In this document: positions 44,485-51,425 of the stretch, one piece after another
Layout of the letters: every line of letters begins with the position of its first letter
Numbering within the stretch: the stretch's first letter is position 1
Assembly (NCBI RefSeq): GCF_014901205.1
Contig: NZ_JACNMU010000008.1
Location: forward strand, 186,001 to 250,000
DNA: 64,000 nucleotides
From: Meridianimarinicoccus sp. MJW13
GTDB lineage: Bacteria > Pseudomonadota > Alphaproteobacteria > Rhodobacterales > Rhodobacteraceae
Direction of reading: 5' to 3'
Program-made: the position numbers and the translations under genes
The notes under the pieces: model-generated
Seen by the model: the letters and a program-made list of their open reading frames with translations, nothing else
Databases searched by the model: none
What the model was told of the DNA's origin: nothing

Positions 44485-45770
44485 TCATCACTGGAAGTCT
44501 AATTATCGTATGCCTGATGCTGCTTCTGGGTGTCAGTGTCTATGTCGCGTTCGGGGCGGTTCTGGTCTTCATCGCGCTGGTCGGGGATCAGTCGATCACC
44601 GGCTATCTGCCAACAGGGTCAACCGGCATCCGGTCCCTGGTGCTCCTGGCGATCCCGTTGTTCATGCTTGCCGGCGGCATCATGGAGAAAGGACGGATCG
44701 CGGCCCCGCTGGTGACGCTTGCTGAAATGTTCATCGGTCACATCAAGGGGGGGTTGAGCGCTGCGGCGGTTCTGGCCTGCGGGGTGTTTGGCTCGATCTC
44801 CGGTTCCGCCAACGCGACGCTGACCTGCATCGGCTCGATCATGATGCCGCACCTGCGGCAAGCCAACTACCCGCGCGGACAATCCGCAGCGCTTCTTGTC
44901 TGTGCCAGCCCGCTTGGACTTCTGATCCCGCCCAGTGCGTCACACATCCTTTATGGGTGGATTGCCCAGCAGCACGTCCTGAAGTGTTTCCTGTCGACGG
45001 TCATACCGGCGATGATCCTGATCACCCTGCTGATCATTGCCAACCAGTTCATGCTGCGGAAATATGACAACATCGAGTTGAAAGAGCGTCCCAAGCCCTT
45101 CCTGCCGATGCTGGGTCAACAGGGGCGTCTTGCCGGTCCAGCCCTGATGATGCCCTTCATCATTCTGGGGGGGATTTACGGCGGCATCATGACCCCGACC
45201 GAGGCTGCCGGCATTGCCGTGGTCTATGCCATTCCTGTTGCGATCTACTTCTACCGCGGCCTGACCTGGAGATCCCTTGCGCAGACCATCCAGACCTCGG
45301 GTGTGACCATCGGGGTTGTCATGGTGATGATCTTCATGGTGCTGATCGTGTCGGACAATCTGATTGCCCAGGGCGCCCCCCAGCTGGCCAAGGATATGGT
45401 CTATTCAGTGTCGGACAATCCGATCGTGATCCTGCTGATGATCAACGTCGTCATGATCCTGATCGGCATGTTGATGGACGACATCTCGGGCCTGCTTCTG
45501 GCGACCCCGATCCTGTTGCCCATCGCGCAAAGCACCGGTATGGACCCGATCCATTTTGCAGCCGTGATCGGCGTCAATCTGGGAATGGCCAACATCACCC
45601 CCCCGACGGCGCCCCTGCTCTACCTCGGTGCGCAGATCTGTGACACCCCGGTGTCGAAGATGCTCTGGCCGACTCTGATCTTCATCGTGTTCGCCTGGCT
45701 GCCGACGCTGATCCTGACGACCTTCATTCCGGGACTGGCGCTTTGGCTGCCGAACCTTCTGCTTGGCTAA
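44481..45770 (+). CDS. dctM: TRAP transporter large permease (DctM)
   Basis: Inner-membrane permease of 429 aa starting at GTG 44481 with GAAGGAGG eight bases upstream, coupled to dctQ. DctM segments: LLAIPLFMLAGGIMEKGRI, GVFGSISGSANATLTCIGSI, SPLGLLIPPSASHILYG, MTPTEAAGIAVVYAIPVAIY and GMANITPPTAPLLYLG. A strong terminator follows 24 bp after the stop. Confidence 0.94.
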   Translation: MIITGSLIIVCLMLLLGVSVYVAFGAVLVFIALVGDQSITGYLPTGSTGIRSLVLLAIPLFMLAGGIMEKGRIAAPLVTLAEMFIGHIKGGLSAAAVLACGVFGSISGSANATLTCIGSIMMPHLRQANYPRGQSAALLVCASPLGLLIPPSASHILYGWIAQQHVLKCFLSTVIPAMILITLLIIANQFMLRKYDNIELKERPKPFLPMLGQQGRLAGPALMMPFIILGGIYGGIMTPTEAAGIAVVYAIPVAIYFYRGLTWRSLAQTIQTSGVTIGVVMVMIFMVLIVSDNLIAQGAPQLAKDMVYSVSDNPIVILLMINVVMILIGMLMDDISGLLLATPILLPIAQSTGMDPIHFAAVIGVNLGMANITPPTAPLLYLGAQICDTPVSKMLWPTLIFIVFAWLPTLILTTFIPGLALWLPNLLLG

Positions 45771-45793
45771 TAGGCTGGCAGGCTGACAACAAG

Positions 45794-45828
45794 ACAGGGC
45801 GCCCGAAAACCGGGCGCCCTGTTTCGTT
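45794..45828 (+). terminator. Strong Rho-independent terminator after the second TRAP operon
   Basis: A perfect 12-bp GC-rich inverted repeat (ACAGGGCGCCCG, loop AAAAC, CGGGCGCCCTGT) followed by TTTCGTTCT. This is the cleanest terminator in the window. Confidence 0.88.
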
Positions 45829-45899
45829 CTGATGGCTGATCTGCGCAGCGCATTTGGATTTGCGTGCGATGGTTCCCGACAGGCAAGCGCGGGCGCGCG

Positions 45900-45995
45900 T
45901 TACTGCACGTACATCCAGGAATGCACGCCGATAAAAACTGCCGCAACCGCGACAACCGAAGCGATCCCGAAGACGTCTTTCGTAACTTTCGACAT
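45900..45995 (-). CDS. 31-aa single-span membrane microprotein
   Basis: A short frame encoding a 31-residue peptide: MSKVTKDVFGIASVVAVAA, then VFIGVHSWMYVQ. It is a single hydrophobic helix (about residues 9-25) with a charged N-terminus. The ATG is preceded by GAAGGAGCAGCACA, giving a well placed GGAG, and the stop is TAA. Base composition and ribosome binding site support a real gene. It lies between the TRAP terminator and an IS remnant. Function unknown; such peptides often bind larger membrane complexes. Confidence 0.6.
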   Translation of the reverse strand: MSKVTKDVFGIASVVAVAAVFIGVHSWMYVQ

Positions 45996-46132
45996 TGTGC
46001 TGCTCCTTCGAACAAGCGATTCCGTTATGGCCCACATATGCCCGCAGTGCCGAACTGTGCACCGCCAATACTGCAAAGGCGCTTTGCGGTGCATGCATGA
46101 CAGTCCAGGTGGATAGGACAACGGGCGGGCAG

Positions 46133-46341
46133 GATCTTGGGCCGCGGTGCCTCGTCACGTCGGGCACGGTCCGACAACCGGGCCGGATTGGCCCGCTTCG
46201 CCGGGTGCTCGCGTTAGTTGGAAGGGGCAATCGGCGGGACTGTGCAGATCGGCTCGGCCCCATGCACCGCGCGATGCATGTCGATAAGAGACACCATCAC
46301 GTCGACCAACGGTCGAGACTCGCGCTCGCAAAACCGACCGC
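46133..46341 (-). pseudogene. IS3-family transposase remnant (end of OrfA plus start of OrfB)
   Basis: On the minus strand one frame reads FASASLDRWST then stop (46297-46332), matching the OrfA ending FAxAELDR of IS3 elements. The overlapping frame reads VSLIDMHRAVHGAEPICTV, then PPIAPSN, then an in-frame TAA at 46214-46216. It continues in the same frame as REHPAKRANPARLSDRARRD and EAPRPKIL. This matches the OrfB N-terminus of IS3-family (IS51-like group) elements, where the stop replaces a tyrosine of APSTYY. Similarity ends near 46133. No terminal repeats or further transposase were found, so this is an old internal fragment. Confidence 0.7.
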
Positions 46342-46486
46342 AGGACCGCGACGGGTCAAAGGGACAAGATCAACCCGATGCCTTGCAGAGATCGACATGA
46401 TCGTCTGCCAGCGGGAACTGAGCTGGCCTTGTTGTCCAGCACCAGTCGCGCTGCTGCGCCGCGCAAGTTCAGGGCATCTGGTATCG

Positions 46487-47869
46487 TCATTTCGCCACGC
46501 GCACCGGCGGCAGATCGTAGGTCCGGTCGAGAATGCTCTGCCCCGGGCCATAATTGCGCAGCACCATCCAGAACGGACCTTCGGGCGCCGGCAACCAGTT
46601 TGCGTCGTGTTCGGGGCCTGGAGAGTTTGTCCCGATATGAAGCGTTAGAGATCCATCCGGTGCAGTCGCAAGGCCCGGCGTTGCACTACCGATTGCGTAA
46701 CGGCCGATGGGATTCTCGGCCAGCGCGCGTTCGGGCAAGCGGTACATGGTCATCGACCAGAAGAACTCCACCGGGGGCAGCTCTTGCGGCCCGAAGGTCA
46801 TCGTGTAGGCGGCCTTCGCGCCGTTCAGGGGGGCCCCGGTCTCGTCGACCACGCGGTTCAGATAGACCGAGATATCCTTCGTATTGCCGAAGATGCCGAC
46901 ATAAACCCCAAGCGCCCGGTCAAGGTATCGCTGCCCCATGGCGCTGCGCGGTCCAAAGAGCTTCGTGCCATCGGTTAGTTCGCCCGCCTCGTCGGCCAGG
47001 ATCGCGCGTGCATCGTCGATCCCGGCGCGCAAATGGGCCTGCGTTTCCGGGTCAAGGGCAGAACTGTCGAACGGCTCTCCCGACACGATCCCGAGGAGCG
47101 CGAGCGCGGCGTAGGCCTTGCGATCCGCAGGGTGCGGCTCGACAAGCGGCAAAAGACGGGCGACGTGATCCCAGTACGCAAGCTGCTCTTCCGTGCCGTC
47201 CTGCCAGGGCAGCCAGTCAATCAGATCTGCGGGCGGGGGCGCGGGCTGGTCCAGAAAGGCGCTGAGCGGGCGCAGGGCATATCCGTTCTGGATCGCCTCC
47301 ACCGCATCCATGCCCCCGTCCGGCAAGAGTTGCGTGCGCGTGAGCGTTCCAAGGAAGCGGCTTTCATCCCGGATGACCCGGTCGATGCCCGCAGGCAGAT
47401 CGCCCGCCCAGTCCGGACCCGCCAGCAGCACCGACACGCCGCCGTTGCCGTCGTTCACCGAGCCCGCGTTGTCCAGCACATGGCCCCACAGATCGTCCCA
47501 CTGCGAGGTATAGAACCGCTCCGCCTCGATCGCGGGCAGCGTCAGCACCCACGGTTCTGAGCGCAGGTCGACCCAGGCGTAGGAGTAGGGCGTGTCGTTG
47601 TTCGGCGTGACGATGTCGGTGTCAGCGGGCGTGGCAACGCCCAGATGCAGCCACACGCCCATGCCCCCCGAGAACGAGGGCGAAGTCGCGTCGATCGCCT
47701 GCAAAAACATGGTGCGGTACATCATCACCAGCGGATAGGTAAAGATATAGCTATCGCGCGCGGCGTCCCTCAGGTTTGGGACCGTTTCCTGCGCGCGCAC
47801 GGTGCCCGTCGTACTTATCAGAACCGCCGACGCCAGCACCGGCAGGACATATCTTCGGAGAAACGACAT
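46487..47869 (-). CDS. Secreted DUF1254/DUF1214 protein, 460 aa
   Basis: Exported protein; the signal peptide covers about residues 1-27 (FLRRYVLPVLASAVLISTTG then TVRAQ). The DUF1254 part shows YIFTYPLVMMYRTMF, VTPNNDTPYSYAWVDLRSEP and ERFYTSQWDDLWG. The C-terminal DUF1214 part shows GAPLNGAKAAYTMTF, FFWSMTMYRLPERAL, IGRYAIG and NWLPAPEGPFWMVLRNYGPG. No enzymatic role is established for these families to my knowledge. ATG 47869 follows GAAGGGAA; a GTG six bases earlier is in frame. Divergent from a second member of the same family at 47998. Confidence 0.88.
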   Translation of the reverse strand: MSFLRRYVLPVLASAVLISTTGTVRAQETVPNLRDAARDSYIFTYPLVMMYRTMFLQAIDATSPSFSGGMGVWLHLGVATPADTDIVTPNNDTPYSYAWVDLRSEPWVLTLPAIEAERFYTSQWDDLWGHVLDNAGSVNDGNGGVSVLLAGPDWAGDLPAGIDRVIRDESRFLGTLTRTQLLPDGGMDAVEAIQNGYALRPLSAFLDQPAPPPADLIDWLPWQDGTEEQLAYWDHVARLLPLVEPHPADRKAYAALALLGIVSGEPFDSSALDPETQAHLRAGIDDARAILADEAGELTDGTKLFGPRSAMGQRYLDRALGVYVGIFGNTKDISVYLNRVVDETGAPLNGAKAAYTMTFGPQELPPVEFFWSMTMYRLPERALAENPIGRYAIGSATPGLATAPDGSLTLHIGTNSPGPEHDANWLPAPEGPFWMVLRNYGPGQSILDRTYDLPPVRVAK

Positions 47870-47997
47870 ATGCACTTCCCTTCAACGGTACGGAGGCGCG
47901 GGGATTGCAGGCTCGTGTCGCTGCCCGCGCCTTGACATTTCGCGGGGCGCACGATCCCGTTGTACCAACAGGCACCCAAATTTCTGGACAGGATAGA

Positions 47998-49032
47998 ATG
48001 CCCCAGCCGCTTTTCCCAGCACGCACCCGTCTTGGCATTTTGTTTACCGGCGCTTTCCTTGCCCTCGCGGGTGCGACCACCGCTGACGGGATCACCGTCA
48101 CGCCCGAGACCTACATCCGGGCCGAAACCGACACCGCCTTCGCCGAGTTCCAGAAGCGATCCAACGGGCAGATCAACGCCTTTGCCTTCATTCGCTCGCC
48201 CACCACGCTGGACAATCAACCGGTGATCCGCATGAACAAGGACACGCTCTATGCCAGCGCCGTCGTCGACACCGCGGGTGGCGCGACGATCACGGTGCTC
48301 GAGGCGCCGGACGGGCGCTACCTGTCAGTGCTGGTGATCGACAACGATCACTATGCGCCCGCCGTGTTTTACGACCCAGGAACCTACGACCTTCCCGACG
48401 ACACGCGCTACGTGATCCTGCTGATCCGCGTGCAACTGCTGGACGACGCCGACCCGGCCGATGTCGCCACCGCAAACGCCCTGCAGGATCAGTTCGTGGT
48501 GGAGGCCACCAGCGCCGAGCCATTCGTTTCTCCGGATTGGGACATTGACAGCATGCTTGCCCTGCGCGCCAGCTATGAACCCGAGTTCCAGTCCTTTGCG
48601 CAGTTCGAACCCGATTGGATGGGACCGCGCAGCACGGTCAACGAAGAGACGCGCCACCTCGCCGCTGCCGGCGCATGGGGGCTCTTCCCTGAAAAGGACG
48701 CCGTCTATATCAACTATGTCGGCCCTTCGGACCCGACGGTCTGCTATTCTGCGACCTATGTTGCGCCTGAAACGGAAGCCTTCTGGTCGATCACGGTCTA
48801 TGGCGCCGACGGTTTCATGAAAAGCGACACCAACATCATCAACAACCGCAACGCGACCTTCAACGATGACGGCACCTTCACGGCCTTCTTCGGGTCCGAG
48901 GCGGCCTGCGGGGACCAGGCCAACCGGAGCGACATCAGCGAAGGCTGGAATTTCCTCATGCGAATCTACCGACCGGGCGAAGACGTGCTGTCTCGGGAAT
49001 ACACCCTGCCCCAGGTCGCCATCGTGCGCTGA
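47998..49032 (+). CDS. Secreted DUF1254/DUF1214-related protein, 344 aa
   Basis: Exported protein; signal peptide MPQPLFPARTRLGILFTGAF then ALAGATTADG. It is shorter than its divergent neighbour but carries the same motifs: VIRMNKDTLYASAVVDTAGG, RYLSVLVIDNDHY, then GWNFLMRIYRPGEDVLSREY at the C-terminus and EAFWSITVYGADGF. Chosen start ATG 47998 with AGGATAG upstream; the frame is open for 74 codons before it with no signal sequence. Function unknown. Confidence 0.85.
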   Translation: MPQPLFPARTRLGILFTGAFLALAGATTADGITVTPETYIRAETDTAFAEFQKRSNGQINAFAFIRSPTTLDNQPVIRMNKDTLYASAVVDTAGGATITVLEAPDGRYLSVLVIDNDHYAPAVFYDPGTYDLPDDTRYVILLIRVQLLDDADPADVATANALQDQFVVEATSAEPFVSPDWDIDSMLALRASYEPEFQSFAQFEPDWMGPRSTVNEETRHLAAAGAWGLFPEKDAVYINYVGPSDPTVCYSATYVAPETEAFWSITVYGADGFMKSDTNIINNRNATFNDDGTFTAFFGSEAACGDQANRSDISEGWNFLMRIYRPGEDVLSREYTLPQVAIVR

Positions 49033-49663
49033 GACTCGCCGGAACGGCCCTGCCGCCACATACCCTAGACCGTCCCATTGGCGCTGATGCCAGACTGGGC
49101 ACCCATGATGGTAGAGAAAGCTATGTAATCTTCGGCACGGGCACGGATATTGCGGCGATTTTACCGCCTCAATCGGTCATTCCCGTCTGGATGGCAGCAC
49201 AGGCTTCGTGCGCGTCAGCCCGCGCATCGCCCATACGTCAGGGACTCCGGTTAGGGCCAATGCACCGCGACAGCTGTACTTCGGCGCAATGGCAACCGGC
49301 GCGGTGGGTGGTGATGCGTTGTTTCGGCTTCATACCCACTCCCTTACTATGCGGTATCCTCCAAGCGGGACTGCGTGTGACCCCGGACGACTGGCAGTCA
49401 CGCGCCGTTGGAATACATCTGCATGATCCAGACAAACTCATCGTCGGCGCGCCCCCCCCCAGACACAGGAACTGATCGCCCGAAAAACTCCCGGTTCTTT
49501 ACCAACCTTGTGGTGTCCGCAGGTATTCCCTGGGAGAATTCCCATTGCCCCCCGAAGCGGAAGCCAGCCTTCGTTCAAAAACGGGTATTCCGCGCCAAAT
49601 GTGACGACCTTTTGTGCAGCCATCGTCAGGGCAAGATTTTCCTTGCAAATCGGTAGGGGCGGT
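49033..49663. other. Gene-free stretch with no supported feature
   Basis: About 630 bp between the DUF1254-type gene and the first cNMP-binding gene. Open frames exist on both strands, but none has a ribosome binding site, a recognisable motif or consistent codon use. A run of nine or more C residues occurs near 49452. I could not identify a remnant gene here. Confidence 0.5.
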
Positions 49664-49691
49664 TCACTGTTGGAATTCCGCGCAACAGTGA
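49664..49691 (+). promoter_or_regulatory. 9-bp inverted repeat just upstream of a cNMP-binding protein gene
   Basis: TCACTGTTG and CAACAGTGA are perfect 9-bp arms separated by 10 bp that themselves include the palindrome GGAATTCC. The repeat ends 12 bp before the ATG at 49703. It could be a dimeric regulator operator or, as RNA, a hairpin hindering ribosome access. Confidence 0.5.
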
Positions 49692-49702
49692 TCGAGCATG
49701 AT

Positions 49703-50314
49703 ATGACCTTGCCAATCGCAGACGTCATTGGCTTCGCCGCATCTGCACTTGTGTTTCTGGCTTTCTGCATGCGCACACTCTTGCCACTGCGTCTTGTCGC
49801 GATCACATCCAATCTATTCTTCATATCCTACGGCTTGATGGCAGGGTTGATGCCCATTCTCGTATTGCACCTTCTTCTTTTACCCATGAATGTGTGGCGC
49901 ACGGCACAGCAGTTGCAGACACGGCGGCGAATGCGTGCAGTCCTTACCGAGGAGCCAAACCTCGAAGTTCTTCTTCCTTTCATGGCAAGAGAGGAATTTG
50001 CCGACGGCGCTGTTATATTCAGCCGGGGCGAAATTGCCGACAAACTTTATGTCGTGGCGGACGGTGAAGTTGTCGTTGAAGATTTCGGGAAAACATTGCT
50101 GAAGGGATCGATCTTCGGTGAACTTGGATTTTTCAGTGCAAATGGCAAACGTGCCGCCACAGTGCGAGCTTCGGGCCAGGTGAAGTTGAATTGGATCAAC
50201 CAGGATGCTCTTATGCAGGTATATCGAGACAATCCAGACTTCGCGCTGTTTCTGACACGGCTGATGGTAACGCGACTGGCCCAAAATGAAAATGTTCTCC
50301 GGAAAGAGCGCTAG
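49703..50314 (+). CDS. Membrane-anchored cyclic-nucleotide-binding protein (three helices plus cNMP domain)
   Basis: Protein of 203 aa: three hydrophobic segments at about residues 6-22, 28-47 and 50-62, then a cytoplasmic cNMP domain (about 90-190). The phosphate-binding cassette reads FGELGFFSANGKRAATVRA, keeping both the GE pair and the arginine that contact cyclic nucleotide phosphate and ribose in CRP-like domains. The strand pattern FADGAVIFSRGEIADKLYVV is typical. The layout (three helices then cNMP fold) recalls Popeye-type proteins. No DNA-binding or kinase domain follows. Start ATG 49703 is chosen because the first helix begins there; the ribosome binding site is weak. It shares its neighbourhood with a cAMP-type cyclase. 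Confidence 0.8.
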   Translation: MTLPIADVIGFAASALVFLAFCMRTLLPLRLVAITSNLFFISYGLMAGLMPILVLHLLLLPMNVWRTAQQLQTRRRMRAVLTEEPNLEVLLPFMAREEFADGAVIFSRGEIADKLYVVADGEVVVEDFGKTLLKGSIFGELGFFSANGKRAATVRASGQVKLNWINQDALMQVYRDNPDFALFLTRLMVTRLAQNENVLRKER

Positions 50315-50688
50315 ATGGAGGGCATCCGTGCAGCGGGCTTCGGTTTCGCGATTGCTTTCAGGGGCTTCAGGGCGATGCAACAAGGGCAAGCCACAACTGC
50401 TTCTCAAGCCGACCTTCGCTGTCTGGTCTCGCCCGCTCATCTGAGATGCCACGCCGAGTGTTGCGGGCGGCCTTGCAACGGGCGAAGGACAAACGCTTGC
50501 AGATCAACTCTCGATCCCTGGTGAAGTTTCGGAGCAAATCCCGCGCGTTTTCAGTGTTTTAAAATCACACAAGCAGCCTGGGTTGTGTTACATCTGACAA
50601 TCCGTGCCGGGACATTTGTTGACGGATTGGCGGCATTCGTGGTCCGATGTCGTGGCAGGCGGCGCATGCAAAACGGGTTGTTCAGGTA
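50315..50688. other. 374-bp intergenic region with inverted repeats
   Basis: No supported gene. Two inverted repeats lie upstream of the second cNMP gene: ACACAA-N10-TTGTGT around 50572-50593, and perfect 8-bp arms CAATCCGT (50598-50605) and ACGGATTG (50622-50629). An AT-rich stretch TTTTAAAATC at about 50555-50570 may be part of a promoter. Operator function is speculative. Confidence 0.4.
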
Positions 50689-51405
50689 ATGGATACTTTC
50701 TATGGGATCGAAAGGTCTACCATCCTTGATTTTGCGGGGTTAACCGGGGTGGTCTTTTACATCGGCTCCTACGCAGGTTTGCAAACTGGGCTGCTGAAAG
50801 GCAATGGCTACGCCTATACGATATTCAATCTTCTGGCTGCCGGGCTAGTCCTGTTGTCTCTGACGAACGACTTCAATCTCTCCTCCGCAATAATTCAGGC
50901 GACCTGGATCGGCATCAGCATCATTGGTTTGACACGTGTCGGCTACCTGAATGCTGTCACACGTCTGAATGCAGAAGAAGCCTATTTGATCAAGGAAAAG
51001 CTGCCGGGCATGCCCAAACCAATGGCGCGCAAGTTTTTCAATGCGGGGGTCTGGCTGGATGCGGAAATAGGCACAACCGTTGCATCGGAAGGCAGCCCCG
51101 TCGGCGCGCTTTATTTCTTGTCCGATGGAGAGACATCCGTCACCATCGGTGATGAACATATTGGCACCAGCAAACCCGCGACGTTCATTGGCGAGATGAC
51201 ATGCTTTGATGCAGCGCCAGCAACCGCGACCGTGACTGTCTCCAAACCGGCGCGCTTTTTCCGAATAGGCACCGAATCCCTGAACATGCTGTGTCGGAAG
51301 GACTCTGATCTAAAGATGCTGCTGGAAAACTCTCTGGCCGCAGACACCCGGCTGAAACTGGTTGAGGCAAATGCACAGATCACCGGAAAAACGCAAGCCC
51401 ACTGA
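50689..51405 (+). CDS. Membrane protein with CBU_0592-like domain fused to a degenerate cNMP-binding domain
   Basis: Protein of 238 aa. The N-terminal half has three helices in a CBU_0592-like arrangement (FAGLTGVVFYIGSYAGLQTG, YTIFNLLAAGLVLLSLTNDF, then IIQATWIGISIIGLTRVGYL). The C-terminal half is a cNMP-type beta roll: GTTVASEGSPVGALYFLSDG, then the cassette FIGEMTCFDAAPATATVTVS. The GE pair is kept, but the arginine expected before A-T is replaced (APATATV), so cyclic nucleotide binding may be lost or altered. Same architecture as the gene at 49703 with different membrane part. It converges with the cyclase gene 20 bp away. Start ATG 50689 was preferred over 50647. Confidence 0.78.
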   Translation: MDTFYGIERSTILDFAGLTGVVFYIGSYAGLQTGLLKGNGYAYTIFNLLAAGLVLLSLTNDFNLSSAIIQATWIGISIIGLTRVGYLNAVTRLNAEEAYLIKEKLPGMPKPMARKFFNAGVWLDAEIGTTVASEGSPVGALYFLSDGETSVTIGDEHIGTSKPATFIGEMTCFDAAPATATVTVSKPARFFRIGTESLNMLCRKDSDLKMLLENSLAADTRLKLVEANAQITGKTQAH

Positions 51406-51425
51406 CCAGTGGCGCAACGGTACAG

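Noticed and set aside
49445-49465. Poly-C tract as a possible phase-variation repeat
   Set aside because: It is not inside a supported coding region or next to a promoter that I can identify.
49438-49824. 128-codon minus-strand frame before the first cNMP gene
   Set aside because: It overlaps the start of the cNMP gene, has no ribosome binding site or family motif, and composition resembles antisense.
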